Source of the DNA: Mytilus galloprovincialis
Taxonomy: Eukaryota; Mollusca; Bivalvia; Mytilida; Mytilidae
Assembly: GCF_965363235.1 (NCBI RefSeq)
Contig: NC_134850.1
Coordinates: forward strand, 40,916,602 to 40,980,601
Direction of reading: 5' to 3'
DNA: 64,000 nucleotides
Under the pieces are notes generated by a model. It was not told the origin of the DNA. It saw nothing but the letters and a program-made list of their open reading frames with translations, and did not search any database. The position numbers and the translations under genes were made by a program. Shown here in pieces: positions 48,200-58,109 of this stretch (position 1 is the first letter of the stretch; every line of letters begins with the position of its first letter).

Positions 48200-48655
48200 T
48201 TAATAGACATAGAAATAAAGAGAAACCATATGATAACCAATAGCAATCTCCAAGAGACAAACTAACGTTCATTAAGGCAACTAGTATGATGGTCTGGATT
48301 CGGGGTTCTTAATTTCTGTATTCTGTGATATTTTATGCCATATTTCTCTATTCTTTATACTTTTTGACAATTATTCTCTTATCATTACATTTTAACACCA
48401 TTATTCTAGCTATTTTATTTATTTCTTGGTCCATTGTCTCTATTGTTTATATTTTTTGTCCACTATTCCCAATTCCATAATCCCCCATCAACGACCTCTA
48501 GTTAATGTCACCTTATTGTCTTCACAAATAAGCAAAATTAATACCTTATAGGCTCCTAATGACAAACCAATTTAATATCCCATTTTGAATTGTGAAATTG
48601 CGGAAATTTTGAAAATTAAATCAAGCAAAATACATTATCGTCCTCGTAGTTCGTA
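48200..48655. other. Intergenic, nothing recognised
   Basis: AT-rich with TTATTCT-type words. No supported gene. Confidence 0.35.
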
Positions 48656-48659
48656 AAAT

Positions 48660-49310
48660 ACTGAAAGATGGATCTTGGTCATCAATTCTAATAATCTTGG
48701 ATCGACCTTTCTAAACTTAAAAGTAATAAAGTTCACGCATCCATATTGTTCCGATTGCTAAAGACTTTTGCATCCGTCGACATTATCTTCGATTAAAGTA
48801 GTATTGATCTGACAACCGCTGTGCATGTATACTTTAACGACCTTTAAATGAATGACAAATGACAACATTGTCATTTTTTGAATGACAATTAAACTGTGTT
48901 CGAAAGATAACATAAATACACTTTCGTTTTTCGTTTTTTGTTTTTGTGAAATCAAAAATGAAAAATGAAAACACTTTCATTTTTCGATTTTAGTTTTTGA
49001 GAAATCAAAATTGAAAAATGAAAATACTTTTGTTTTTCGTTTTTTGTTTGTGAAATCAAAAACGAAAAACGAAAACACTTTTGTTTTTCATTTTAATTTT
49101 TAAGAAATCAAAAACGAAAAATGAAAACACTTTCGTTTTTCGTTTTGGTTTTTAAGAAATCAAAAACGAAAAATGAGAACACTTTCGTTTTTCATTTTGG
49201 TTTTTATGAAATCAAAAACGAAAAATGAAAACACTTTCGTTTTTTGTTTTTTGTTTTTGATATTTCAAAACGAAAAACGAATGGACGCAGATATACACGG
49301 ACTGTTAACA
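48660..49310 (-). repeat. Repeat family H, minus copy
   Basis: Near-identical reverse complement of 28486-29090, including the CGTTTTT minisatellite (48920-49270) and the unique tail. The homology ends at 'acggactgttaa' on the right and fades near 48660 on the left. Confidence 0.75.
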
Positions 49311-49329
49311 CTTAATACCCACTCCGAAG

Positions 49330-49945
49330 CGGCGGGGAATAAAAATTTTGGAAAAAATGTGCATACCCAACCAATTCCAAATTATCTCTACAACCCATAT
49401 ACGATCTGGTCGATCTGGTATAGTCGAGATCCGGTTGACATCGTGAATAGTTGATTTGGCCAAATAAAAATATATGTGTGGTTCCAGTAACCCTACCGTC
49501 CCTACTTTTTCGGCTTAAAAATAGCCTACCCTAAAGATTTTATTGTCATTTTTCATTAAGCACTGTTAAAGTCAGAATGTTGCTCCCATAGACTCAACGT
49601 AAAAAAAACCCCATAAAATAAAAAAAAAAATCCCTACCTACCTACCCTAACTTTTTTTTTACGATGTAACTGGAACCACACATACTTTTTTATTTGGCCG
49701 ATCTTTACTCGACTATCTAGACCAAATTGATCGTGAATTGATCGGAATTATTGAATAAGTATTCATTTTGTTGTCGGGATGAAGTCGTGATGGAGTCATT
49801 TAGGAGTCGTGAATGGTCGAGTTAAGGTCGTGTACAGTCGGATGGCGGTCGGGTAGAAGTCGTAAATAGGCCCGAATCAAGAATGTGGTTGAGCTTGGTC
49901 GTGGAAATTTGGACAATCGGGATCATCGAGTTGATCTGATCGGCA
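49330..49945. repeat. CGATC-word low-complexity element, interrupted
   Basis: It has words such as GATCTGGTCGATCTGG at the left and GTCGTGAATGGTCGAG, GATCGG at the right, up to about 'cagtgtgaacctagc'. It is split by the small TIR element at 49458-49699. Of the same general type as 26930-27412. Confidence 0.55.
49458..49699. mobile_element. 242-bp MITE nested in the CGATC element
   Basis: The ends GGCCAAATAAAAA and TTTTTATTTGGCC are inverted, and the inner pair TATGTGTGGTTCCAGT / ACTGGAACCACACATA extends the inverted repeat to about 30 bases. No protein. CGATC-type words continue on both sides, which shows nesting. Confidence 0.8.
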
Positions 49946-49949
49946 GTGT

Positions 49950-50908
49950 GAACCTAGCTTAAAGGAAATACACAAAGAGACAACCATTGACGAGAATTCT
50001 CAATTTTTTTTTAACCGTTTCTTTAAAATCGTGAGCATCGTGTTTCAACAAGAAAGATAACTCATGTGTCAGTATTAATATTATGCCCATCATTATGTAA
50101 TAATCAACAGTAATTAATTGATTTAACCACTTTTAAACTGTTAAAGCATACACATCATTTCTGAGAAAACTGAACATGTTGTAACTTAATTTATGACAAA
50201 TCGAGGCAATCGCAAATGGAAAAGACCAAGCTGAGATGAAAATGATCAATAAAGTGATGTCTGTTTTATACAGAGAAAGAGGTGTTTACTCTTTCGGTGA
50301 AACAAGTCCTACTACAATCGGTGCTCGTGTGATTTCGATTCCCTTTACTCTTTTGTCATCTGTTTATTAATCAATTGTTAATTTGCATTTATACATTGTC
50401 TGATAGACTTTTGAACAGTGGTTAACTACCTAGAATTATAAGACTGTCATATATTATTAAAAGATAATAACGGTTTCAATTCATCACTTTTACTAGTACT
50501 TTCACTGCTTTCACAGATCTTCAGGTAATGTGACTTGTATATAAAACATATAAACAATATAAATATATAAACAAGTCTAAATTGAAAACTACGTTCAAAC
50601 CTATGATTGCGTTGGATAAAAACCGCAATTTTTATACGTGTGCATGTAAAACAAATTTCGTTGTAGAAGGGTCTAAATACAGCACAAACAACATTTTCCA
50701 AAAGACCAAAAAAGTGAAAACGTATATTTAAACAAAACGCATTTGACTAACAGGTCGAACAACAGATGTTCTTAAACCCTGCTGACTGCCATTGGCGATT
50801 GCCAAATAAAATTGATCACGAGATGTAACAAAATGGATCTTAATATAAATTTAATACTAAACAGAACTGTTTGTGTAATCCATTCAAATCTATCGCTATC
50901 TTTACAAC
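49950..50908. other. 5' flank of the Penelope-like element
   Basis: AT-rich sequence with no recognised gene. I looked for a direct copy of the sequence after the element (a pseudo-LTR) and did not see one. The 5' boundary of the element is unknown. Confidence 0.35.
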
Positions 50909-53677
50909 ATGGATAGCGCACAGCATTTCAAGAAATTAAGATCTTTAACTAAAAAGAAACTACAAACTGAACATCATTTATCTAACTTACAAAATTATAT
51001 TCAAAGTAAAAATGTACCAAAAGGTTTAAACATCAAAGTGAGTCCCCAGGCACCGGGACATAAATCCAAAAGATTCATGAGCCGTTGGAATGAAATTCTG
51101 TTTAACTGTTCAATCCAGCTTCTTCAACTGTTACTTTCTTTTACAACCACAAATTACAAACAAATTGTAAATGAAATATCAGATATCATCAACAATAGTA
51201 ACATTTCTCGTGACGATTTAGCAATAATTAAACGTCGCCTCGCAGATATTGAACAAATTGAACTATCGAAACATAAAGAAAAACAAAGGAATAAATTTCA
51301 AAGAGATAAAATTCACACTGTCCATTTAAATCAGCATATGAATGATATTAATACAACAAACCATAAGATCCCTAGAAAAAGAAAATTTAAAAGATGGAAA
51401 CAAAAAACTGAAAGCATTGTTGTAAATTTGTCATCTAAAGAACTTACACGTGCTGAGGAATCTCTTTTAAGTCTTTTAAGTAAAGGTTTAAACTTCTGTC
51501 CTATCCCATCAACTGTAAATAACTTTCAGCTAGACGAAGACCTAGACCAATTCGCTAGACGTTTACGCTTGAAAGATTTTTTCTACAATAGGGGCAAGAA
51601 AAACCTTGAAGAAGCCGGATTAACAGATTCAGATACCGACACCAATGAAGAAGTCACGCCCATCCCAAAATTTAGAAAAAAAAGTTCATGGAAACCACCA
51701 AAGAGTAAAAATGATAACTTGGAGTCATTCATTAACTACGTGAGGTCTGATATAAAGTCCTGTATAACAAATACAAGAAATTATAATTTATCCAAGTCAG
51801 AAAGTATAGCTTTGAAAGCGTTAAAAGATCAAGAGGATATTGTAATAAAACCTGCCGACAAAGGGGGCGCTGTGGTTGTCATGAATAAAACAGATTATAT
51901 AGCAGAGGGGAATCGCCAACTTTCTAACTCCATTTTTTATAAACAATTAACCACAGATCCAACGCTTAATACTATTCGAAGGATCAACACCATCCTTCAA
52001 GAGATGTTCGACAATAAGCATATAGACAATGACACCTTTGATTATCTCCGACCTCTTGAGAACGAAGCAAAGGCCGGACGATTCTATATGTTGCCTAAAA
52101 TACATAAAACGGGCAATCCAGGTCGACCAATTGTGTCAGCGAATAGTCATCCAACTGAAAAGATATCAGAATTTGTAGACCATCATCTAAGACCTCATGT
52201 GAAAGAACTACCCTCATTCATTCAAGATACAACTGATTATCTCAAGAAAATGGAAAGCCTCAATCCTCTACCAAGCAATACTATACTTGCATCCATGGAC
52301 GTGTCTTCTTTATATACCAACATTCCACAAGACGAAGGAATAGTAGCGTGTGAAGAGGCATGGAACACTCGTAGTGAAAAAAATCCTCCTACTGAGTGCC
52401 TTGTTACACTTCTGAAACTAGTACTGGAGAATAACAACTTCTCTTTCAATGAAAAACACTATCTCCAGATAGGCGGTACTAGTATGGGCACAAAAATGGC
52501 CCCGTCATATGCCAACATATTTATGGGCCAACTTGAAAAACGCCTCTTGGCTAGTGCTCCATATCAGCCCTTATCATGGTTCCGATTCATTGACGATATT
52601 GATTTCAAATGGACAGATTCACAAGAACATCTTAATGAATTTCTAGAACACTGTAACTCTTTCCACCTTTCAATAAAATTTACATATGAATCATCTATGG
52701 AGAAAATAAACTTCCTCGATACTACGAGTTACATCAAGAACGGAACCATTATAACGGACCTTCATACCAAACAAACGACAAACATCAATTTATTTCTCCT
52801 AAAAGTTGCCATCCTAAACACTGCTCCCGTGGTATCCCATTCAGCCAGGAATTGCGAATCAAGAGAATATGCTCTACTGAAAATACGAAAAATGCTAGAC
52901 TTGCACAACTTCGTAAACATCTAGTTGTTCGAGGATACAATAACAACATCATTGATAGCGCTTTCGATAGAGCAAACAGAACTAGTCGCCAAGAACTTCT
53001 TGAGTACAAAGATAAGAATAAAGCAGCTAACAGAACACCCCTTGTACTCACCTACCATCCTGATTTTAAAAATGTGTCATCCATTGTTCAGAAGCATTGG
53101 AAAATTAATAGAAAATGATTTAAATCTAAAAAAAGTATTTTCATCACCACCAGTCATGGCCTTCAGAAGACCTAAAAACATCCGTGACAAATTAGTGACA
53201 TCTGTATTAGCAAAGCAGCCTAATCCATCGCCCGGTTGCTACAAACAATGTGGTCGAAGGAATTGTTTGTGTTGTAAAGCTGCCAATACAAGCAGTTCTT
53301 TCATCAGCTCCGTTACTAAACAAAATTATACCATCTACTCTAATTCCAACTGTAAAACGGAGAACTCAATTTATATATTAATATGTGACACTTGTGGCAT
53401 TCAGTATGTGGGAGAAACAATGGACAAATTTAATATTCGGCTCAATAACCATCGTTCATCGTACAAAATCAACAAAAACTGTCCTCTCACAAGACATCTT
53501 CGTTCAACGAAACATCCTTTTGATAATGTTACTTTCCAAATTATAGAAGTCAACACCGAATGGGACACCACGGCGAGAAGGAGAAGAGAAAACTTTTGGA
53601 TCCACCAACTCCACACTTTAGAACCTGATGGTCTTAACGAAAAAGACGAAAAAAGATACAGGAAAGATAAAGAATAA
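50909..53677 (+). pseudogene. Penelope-like retroelement polyprotein (RT + GIY-YIG), nearly intact, two frameshifts
   Basis: An ATG at 50909 opens 671 codons. The N-terminal region includes SLLSKGLNFCPIP; then come KPADKGGAVVV (residues 314 on), LPKIHKTGNPGRPIVS (395 on), MDVSSLYTNIP (D464), GTSMGTKMAPSYAN and the RT catalytic FIDDID (560-565). After about 52775 the homologous frame moves to a second frame, in which CHPKHCSRGIP and RIKRICST are read. Near 53100, in an A run, it returns to the first frame, where the frame continues to 53677. That part has a Cys-rich knuckle (CGRRNCLCC), then a GIY-YIG endonuclease region with YILIC, YVGET and a later ENFWIHQ that would supply the catalytic Glu. 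The two 1-nt shifts compensate, but they leave a stop at 52922-52924. Known Penelope-like elements use this RT and endonuclease for target-primed insertion. Apart from the shifts it looks young. The subclass is not resolved (Neptune- or Poseidon-like). Confidence 0.92.
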
Positions 53678-53756
53678 TTTAAAACAAAGCATCGTCCTTT
53701 TAATCCCGGAATATTGGCCAATGGACGTTGCTAACTTCACCTACCAATTATGTATT

Positions 53757-53925
53757 TTCAAGGTAGCTAAATCCAAGTGCAACATATACATTGAGCTGCA
53801 AAATTTTCTTATTTTCAAAGCAGCTAAATGCAAGTGCTCATAGACATTGAGCTGCAAAATTTTCTTATTTTCAAGGCAGCCAAGTGCAACATATACATTG
53901 AGCTGCAAAAGTTTCTTATCATCTC
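53757..53925 (+). repeat. Three ~60-bp tandem repeats after the Penelope-like frame
   Basis: 'acattgagctgcaaaa' plus 'tttcttattttcaaggcagc' recurs three times. It begins about 80 bases after the stop and probably belongs to the 3' region of the element. Open frames across it are repeat-derived. Confidence 0.8.
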
Positions 53926-53944
53926 CGATTTCACCTGGATAGAT

Positions 53945-53986
53945 GCACGCTTGATAAAGCTAGTTGGTCTAGCGAAATATTGCGTT
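53945..53986 (+). ncRNA. Candidate decayed hammerhead ribozyme in the Penelope-like 3' region
   Basis: The order is ACGC, TTGATAA, one extra A, a perfect five-pair stem GCTAG/CTAGC with loop TTGGT, GAAA, a short ATAT palindrome, then GCGT. ACGC can pair with GCGT as stem I. The first core departs from CTGATGA at two positions that pair with each other in the hammerhead (C3 and G8, here U and A). Penelope-like elements are known to carry hammerheads near their ends. The deviation and the extra A make activity doubtful, and chance is possible. Confidence 0.35.
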
Positions 53987-54059
53987 TATTTTCATTATTT
54001 TGTAAATATTTTAAACATTCTTATATTTACATACTAAATAGTGTGTTAAAATTACATTG

Positions 54060-55030
54060 TTAGGCAATCTATATCTATATATATATATATATACCAGTTG
54101 GAATTGAACAACAGCTACCTTTCATGAAATCACCGACCAAATGTACTGCAGATGCAAGTCAAGACAGATCAAAATCTGCCGAAAACGGTTACAAAATACA
54201 TAGTTTTGCAATAGCTGGCGGAACACCACACATATATCTGCCGTACTGGATAGAAACATAATTTTATTAAAACACAATCGGTAACATAGATCATTTACCG
54301 TATCTGTGGTAGTAAAATCGACATAAGCTGGTAATATATAATAATTGCTAGTTTACAAATTCAAACTGAAACGATATAAATTTTGTATGTTATTGTCATA
54401 CTTTAAATTTAAAAAGAAAAATGGTCCTTTTCATTTACATATTGTCACATTTCAAGTTTCGCGCCCTTGTAATTTAGATATACTAGTCAAAGGATGAAAA
54501 ACGATAATCTCAGCATTATGCGTATCTGTTTCGTTTACTTCTTCTTTAACCACGGGACTTTCTTTCGAATTTTGCCACCAAAATCTTTATCATCTGCATC
54601 TGTAATTTGATGGCTACGAGCCATAGGTGAAAGGAACTAAAACGAAATAAATCATATCATTAAAACAATTTCTACAGGAAGAATAGCTTGGCTGCAAGAG
54701 TGAAAAACTGGACTATCACGAAACAAGCCTATCTATTTAAAACCTTAAATCAAATACTAGATATCAAAAGCATAAAACTTTAACCTCAACTTGAAGTACA
54801 TATACTAGGTGATAGACTTCCAAATTGATTTCTCTTTGTGTCCTGTTCAGATGCACATTCAGCTATGTCATGCTATAAAGCAGTATCAGTGACGTCAGGT
54901 GTTGTAATTATATTTTAAAATACAAGTACCATGTAGAGCAAAATCTGATTACTTTTGAAGAGCACCTTAGATCAACCCCCGTTTTTCGGTGGAGTTCATA
55001 GTTTAGTTTTAGTTTTAAACATATTTATTT
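54060..55030. other. Intergenic, AT microsatellite only
   Basis: A short TA run lies at about 54072-54093. No gene or known repeat is recognised in the rest. Confidence 0.35.
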
Positions 55031-55127
55031 ATAGTGGATTGGGAAACAAGTTTTGCAACTTATATTAATCCCTTTCCACTTTGCGGGTGCGAGTGCTGTC
55101 TTGTAGCGGCATTAGCCTACTCTTTTT

Positions 55128-55275
55128 CATATATTGCTCAGTCTTTAGTTTTTTATGTTGTGTTATTTGTTCCGTTGTTTGCCTTTCGGTCGTTTTTCGT
55201 TTTTGCTTTGATATGGTCAGTTTGTTTTCGGCTTATGGGTTTGCATCTCCCTTTGGTATCTGTCGCCTCTTCAAC
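55128..55275 (+). repeat. Dispersed repeat family E, partial
   Basis: 'tcagtctttagttttttatg' and 'ctccctttggtatctgtcgc' match the family order. It runs straight into a retrozyme piece. Confidence 0.5.
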
Positions 55276-55515
55276 TTCGTTCTTTATTTGGCCTTTTAAA
55301 CTTTTTATTAAATACAGCTAAGGTAATCTATGCCTGAGGTAGAAAAGCCTCAGTATTTCAAAAAATTCAAATATTTGTAAACAGTAAATTTATAAATATA
55401 ACCATATCAATGACAATTCATGTCAGTACAAGCACAAAGAACGCTGATGAGTCTTTTGTAGACGAATCGCGCGTCTGGCGTATATACTAAATTTAGTCCT
55501 GGTATCTATGATGAG
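55265..55515 (+). mobile_element. Rearranged retrozyme unit
   Basis: It contains the unit text 'cttcaacttcgttctttatt', then a piece in the opposite sense ('ctaaggtaatctatgcctga'), then a truncated hammerhead and 'cctggtatctatgatgagtt'. Part of the unit appears to be inverted, suggesting template switching or recombination. Confidence 0.65.
55443..55480 (+). ncRNA. Truncated hammerhead motif
   Basis: CTGATGA and stem II are intact, but the second core reads GAAT and the 5' strand of stem I is replaced by unrelated sequence. It should be inactive. Confidence 0.65.
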
Positions 55516-55885
55516 TTTATTTACAACCACTGAGTCGATGCCACTGCTGGTGGAGATTTATTTCCCCGAGGGTATCACAAGCCCTGTAGTCAGCACTTTT
55601 TGTGCTTGTGCTGACATGAATTGTCATTGATATGGTTATATTTATAAATTTACTGTTTACAAATATTTGAATTTTTTGAAATACTAAGGCTTTTCTACCT
55701 CAGGCATAGATTACCTTGGCTGTATTTGGCAAAAATTTTAGGAATTTTGGTCCTCAATGCTCTTCAACTTCGTACTTCATTTGGCCTTTTTAACTTTTTT
55801 GGATTCGAGCGTCACTGATGAGACGAAACGCGCGTCTGGCATATATACTAAATTAGTCCTGGTATCTATGATGAGGTTATTTGTA
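55516..55885 (+). mobile_element. Full retrozyme unit with deleted ribozyme stem II
   Basis: A complete unit reads on + from 'ttacaaccactgagtcgatg' to 'cctggtatctatgatgaggt'. Its ribozyme segment at 55813-55842 goes straight from CTGATGA to GACGAAAC: about ten bases, including one arm and the loop of stem II, are missing. The copy cannot self-cleave. Confidence 0.8.
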
Positions 55886-56137
55886 CGCATTGTTCTATCA
55901 TTGAATATAAATATATATGTGTTTATCGCACCGCGGGTAAAATATCACGTTGTGATTGGTTTAGCGCCGTCACGTGGTGACCCCCTATGAGACCGTAGGG
56001 GGTTAGTAAATTTCATAGGGGGTTCATGACGTCACGTCCTACTGTTAATGGTGACGTCGTCAATTGATGTTATCGTATTTCATTGTTTATTTTTCTACAA
56101 AACTCAGCAGGAAAAGTCCTGCGTGCGATAAATTCGT

Positions 56138-56276
56138 TATACGGTTCACTACTGACCCCCTACGAATCCATAGAGGGTGAGTAAAATCCATAGGGGACTC
56201 GGCCTACGGCCTCACCCCCTATGGAATTTACTAACCCTCTATGGATCCGTAGGGGGTCAGTAGCAAACCATATAAC
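56138..56276. mobile_element. ~139-bp near-perfect palindrome
   Basis: Arms of about 60 bases face each other around a self-complementary centre (AGGCCGTAGGCC-like). Each arm has ACCCCCTACG..TCCATAGAGGGT. A related word set (CCCCCTATGAG, GTAGGGGGTTAG) lies at 55980-56030, so the whole 55930-56280 region may be one foldback element. Confidence 0.8.
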
Positions 56277-56289
56277 TTATAGTGTTCAA

Positions 56290-57238
56290 CTCAGTTATTT
56301 TATTGTTGTTGTTAATTTGTTTATGTAACAAGTATAATGTTATTTATATGACAAATAAAGATTATTATCATTGCCTCTTCGTCTAAGATATATGTTGTTA
56401 TAAAAATAAGGTTTTGCAATACTTCTTCATTTATTGAGTGATAATTAAAACATAAATGGTAGAATAATAAGTTTATCCACGTACCTCCTCATCCAAATTA
56501 TGTTTTATAACAAAAGCTGCTGAAAGTCTTTTTTGATCTACGTCATCCTTATATTTTTCAAACTGAAAATAAAACAACCGTATTTCACGTCTTCGTATAC
56601 AAAGTTTTAAATTGGACATGTTGATAAGGTTTGACTATACTTAAAACCGCTTGTTGTTTCGGTCGCCGTAAATCAGGTAAAACAGGCCGTTAGCGTTCTC
56701 TTTTGGGTTCACGTTTTGATAGCTTGTGCGGGTATTGTTTTGTTTATTTTTGAGGACAATATACGGAAACATGTAGAGTAGTTGTTTATATCCTTACATT
56801 TCGTTTATGAAGGATATATATAAGGTTGGTATCTCTTTGACGGTTAAAACACGTCTTTATTTATCAATATATGATGCTATTAGAATATTATAAGAGGCTA
56901 TGTATCTCCCGCCAAACCCCAACACCCTTAAAAAAAATTGTAAGTGTTCATGTAAATTCAAGATGATAAAACTGTATTTTGCATATTTACTTAATGACTG
57001 TTTCCAACCTTTTGCCATAGTGTATCCATTTATAAAGGCATTACCATTTCTATCATAGAAAGAGGAATTTATACACATACCACATTTTCGTTGTCTTCTA
57101 TGTCTTTAAGTGAAAGATAAAGGACCATGAACTTTAAATGCTGATCAGTTCTCTGTCCTTGGTAACGAACTGTAATTGAAATATACATGATTTCAGAAAT
57201 ATATGCATATGTAAATCAGTCTTAGATTCATGATTTTT
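56290..57238. other. Intergenic, nothing recognised
   Basis: AT-rich. No supported gene on either strand. Confidence 0.35.
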
Positions 57239-57239
57239 T

Positions 57240-57635
57240 ATGGCTCCGCAGCGAAGTTGTCGGTGCCATATAGTTTTACCCCTGTCCGTAATTCCGCTAT
57301 TCTGTCATTCCTCAACAAACCATTATACAGAGTTTTTTTTCTAAACGCCTTCAGATATTGGGCTGAAATTTGGTATGTTAGTTCACCATGATGAGTTACA
57401 GATCAAGTTTAAGTTTCGTTCCGCTTTTCTAATTTTTGCCGAAATTACCGGCTTGGGACTTTGATAAATTGTTGAAAATCACAGTTATACGGTTTTTTTT
57501 TCAAAACGCCTTCAAATTGTGAGTTGAATTTTGATATGTGGGACAACCATCATGTTTGTGTCAACATATGTTATTGAAATTGCAGTTTTTTAATTTTTTG
57601 AGACGGAGCCATTCGTGTCGCTTTGACACATCTAG
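57240..57635 (+). repeat. Helentron-like repeat, family 2
   Basis: It follows a T run and starts ATGGCTCCG. The inverted partner CGGAGCCAT lies at 57604-57612, close to but not at the right end. Then comes a hairpin (GTGTC/GACAC, 57615-57629) and CTAG (57632-57635). The interior holds two diverged units with 'aacgccttca'. This asymmetric inverted-repeat plus hairpin layout is that of non-autonomous Helentrons. Confidence 0.7.
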
Positions 57636-57904
57636 CTTATTGGTTGTTATTGGATTTGAACTTGCTGCCAGTTACTGCCAGAACTCTCAGGTCTGTACTA
57701 AGTGTCTTTTTGCTTTTGGGATGTCTAAGTACCCGTCCACATGCATCCCTCAGCCACACCCACTCTTTGTTTTTGTTAATTGTATTTCTAATTGTATACA
57801 ATTGATGAGTTAAGCCTTTTTCAACTGATTTATATGGTTTGTTCTTATATTTGGTACTGTTAAACCACTGTACCGGGTTAGGGGAAGGGTTATTAAAGTG
57901 CTTA

Positions 57905-58012
57905 AACACATGTTTTACCCCGCCACATTCCTTATGTGCCTGTACCAAGTCAGGAGCCTTTAGTTCATTGGTTGCCGTTGGTTCATGTCTTTTACATATT
58001 TGCTTTTCCCTG
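57905..58012 (+). repeat. Dispersed repeat family A, left part
   Basis: 'cgccacattccttatgtgcc' then 'accaagtcaggagcc' and 'ttggttgccgttggttcatg'. Confidence 0.5.
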
Positions 58013-58109
58013 ATTTTGACTAGTTACAAAATCCCTGAAATAATTAAGATCTTTTTTACAGATTCACTGATTAAATTCAGGGAATTTGTTAATAAGTTTA
58101 TTCATTTTT

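Noticed and set aside
53401..53721. Minus-strand 106-codon frame
   Set aside because: It is the antisense shadow of the Penelope-like endonuclease region.
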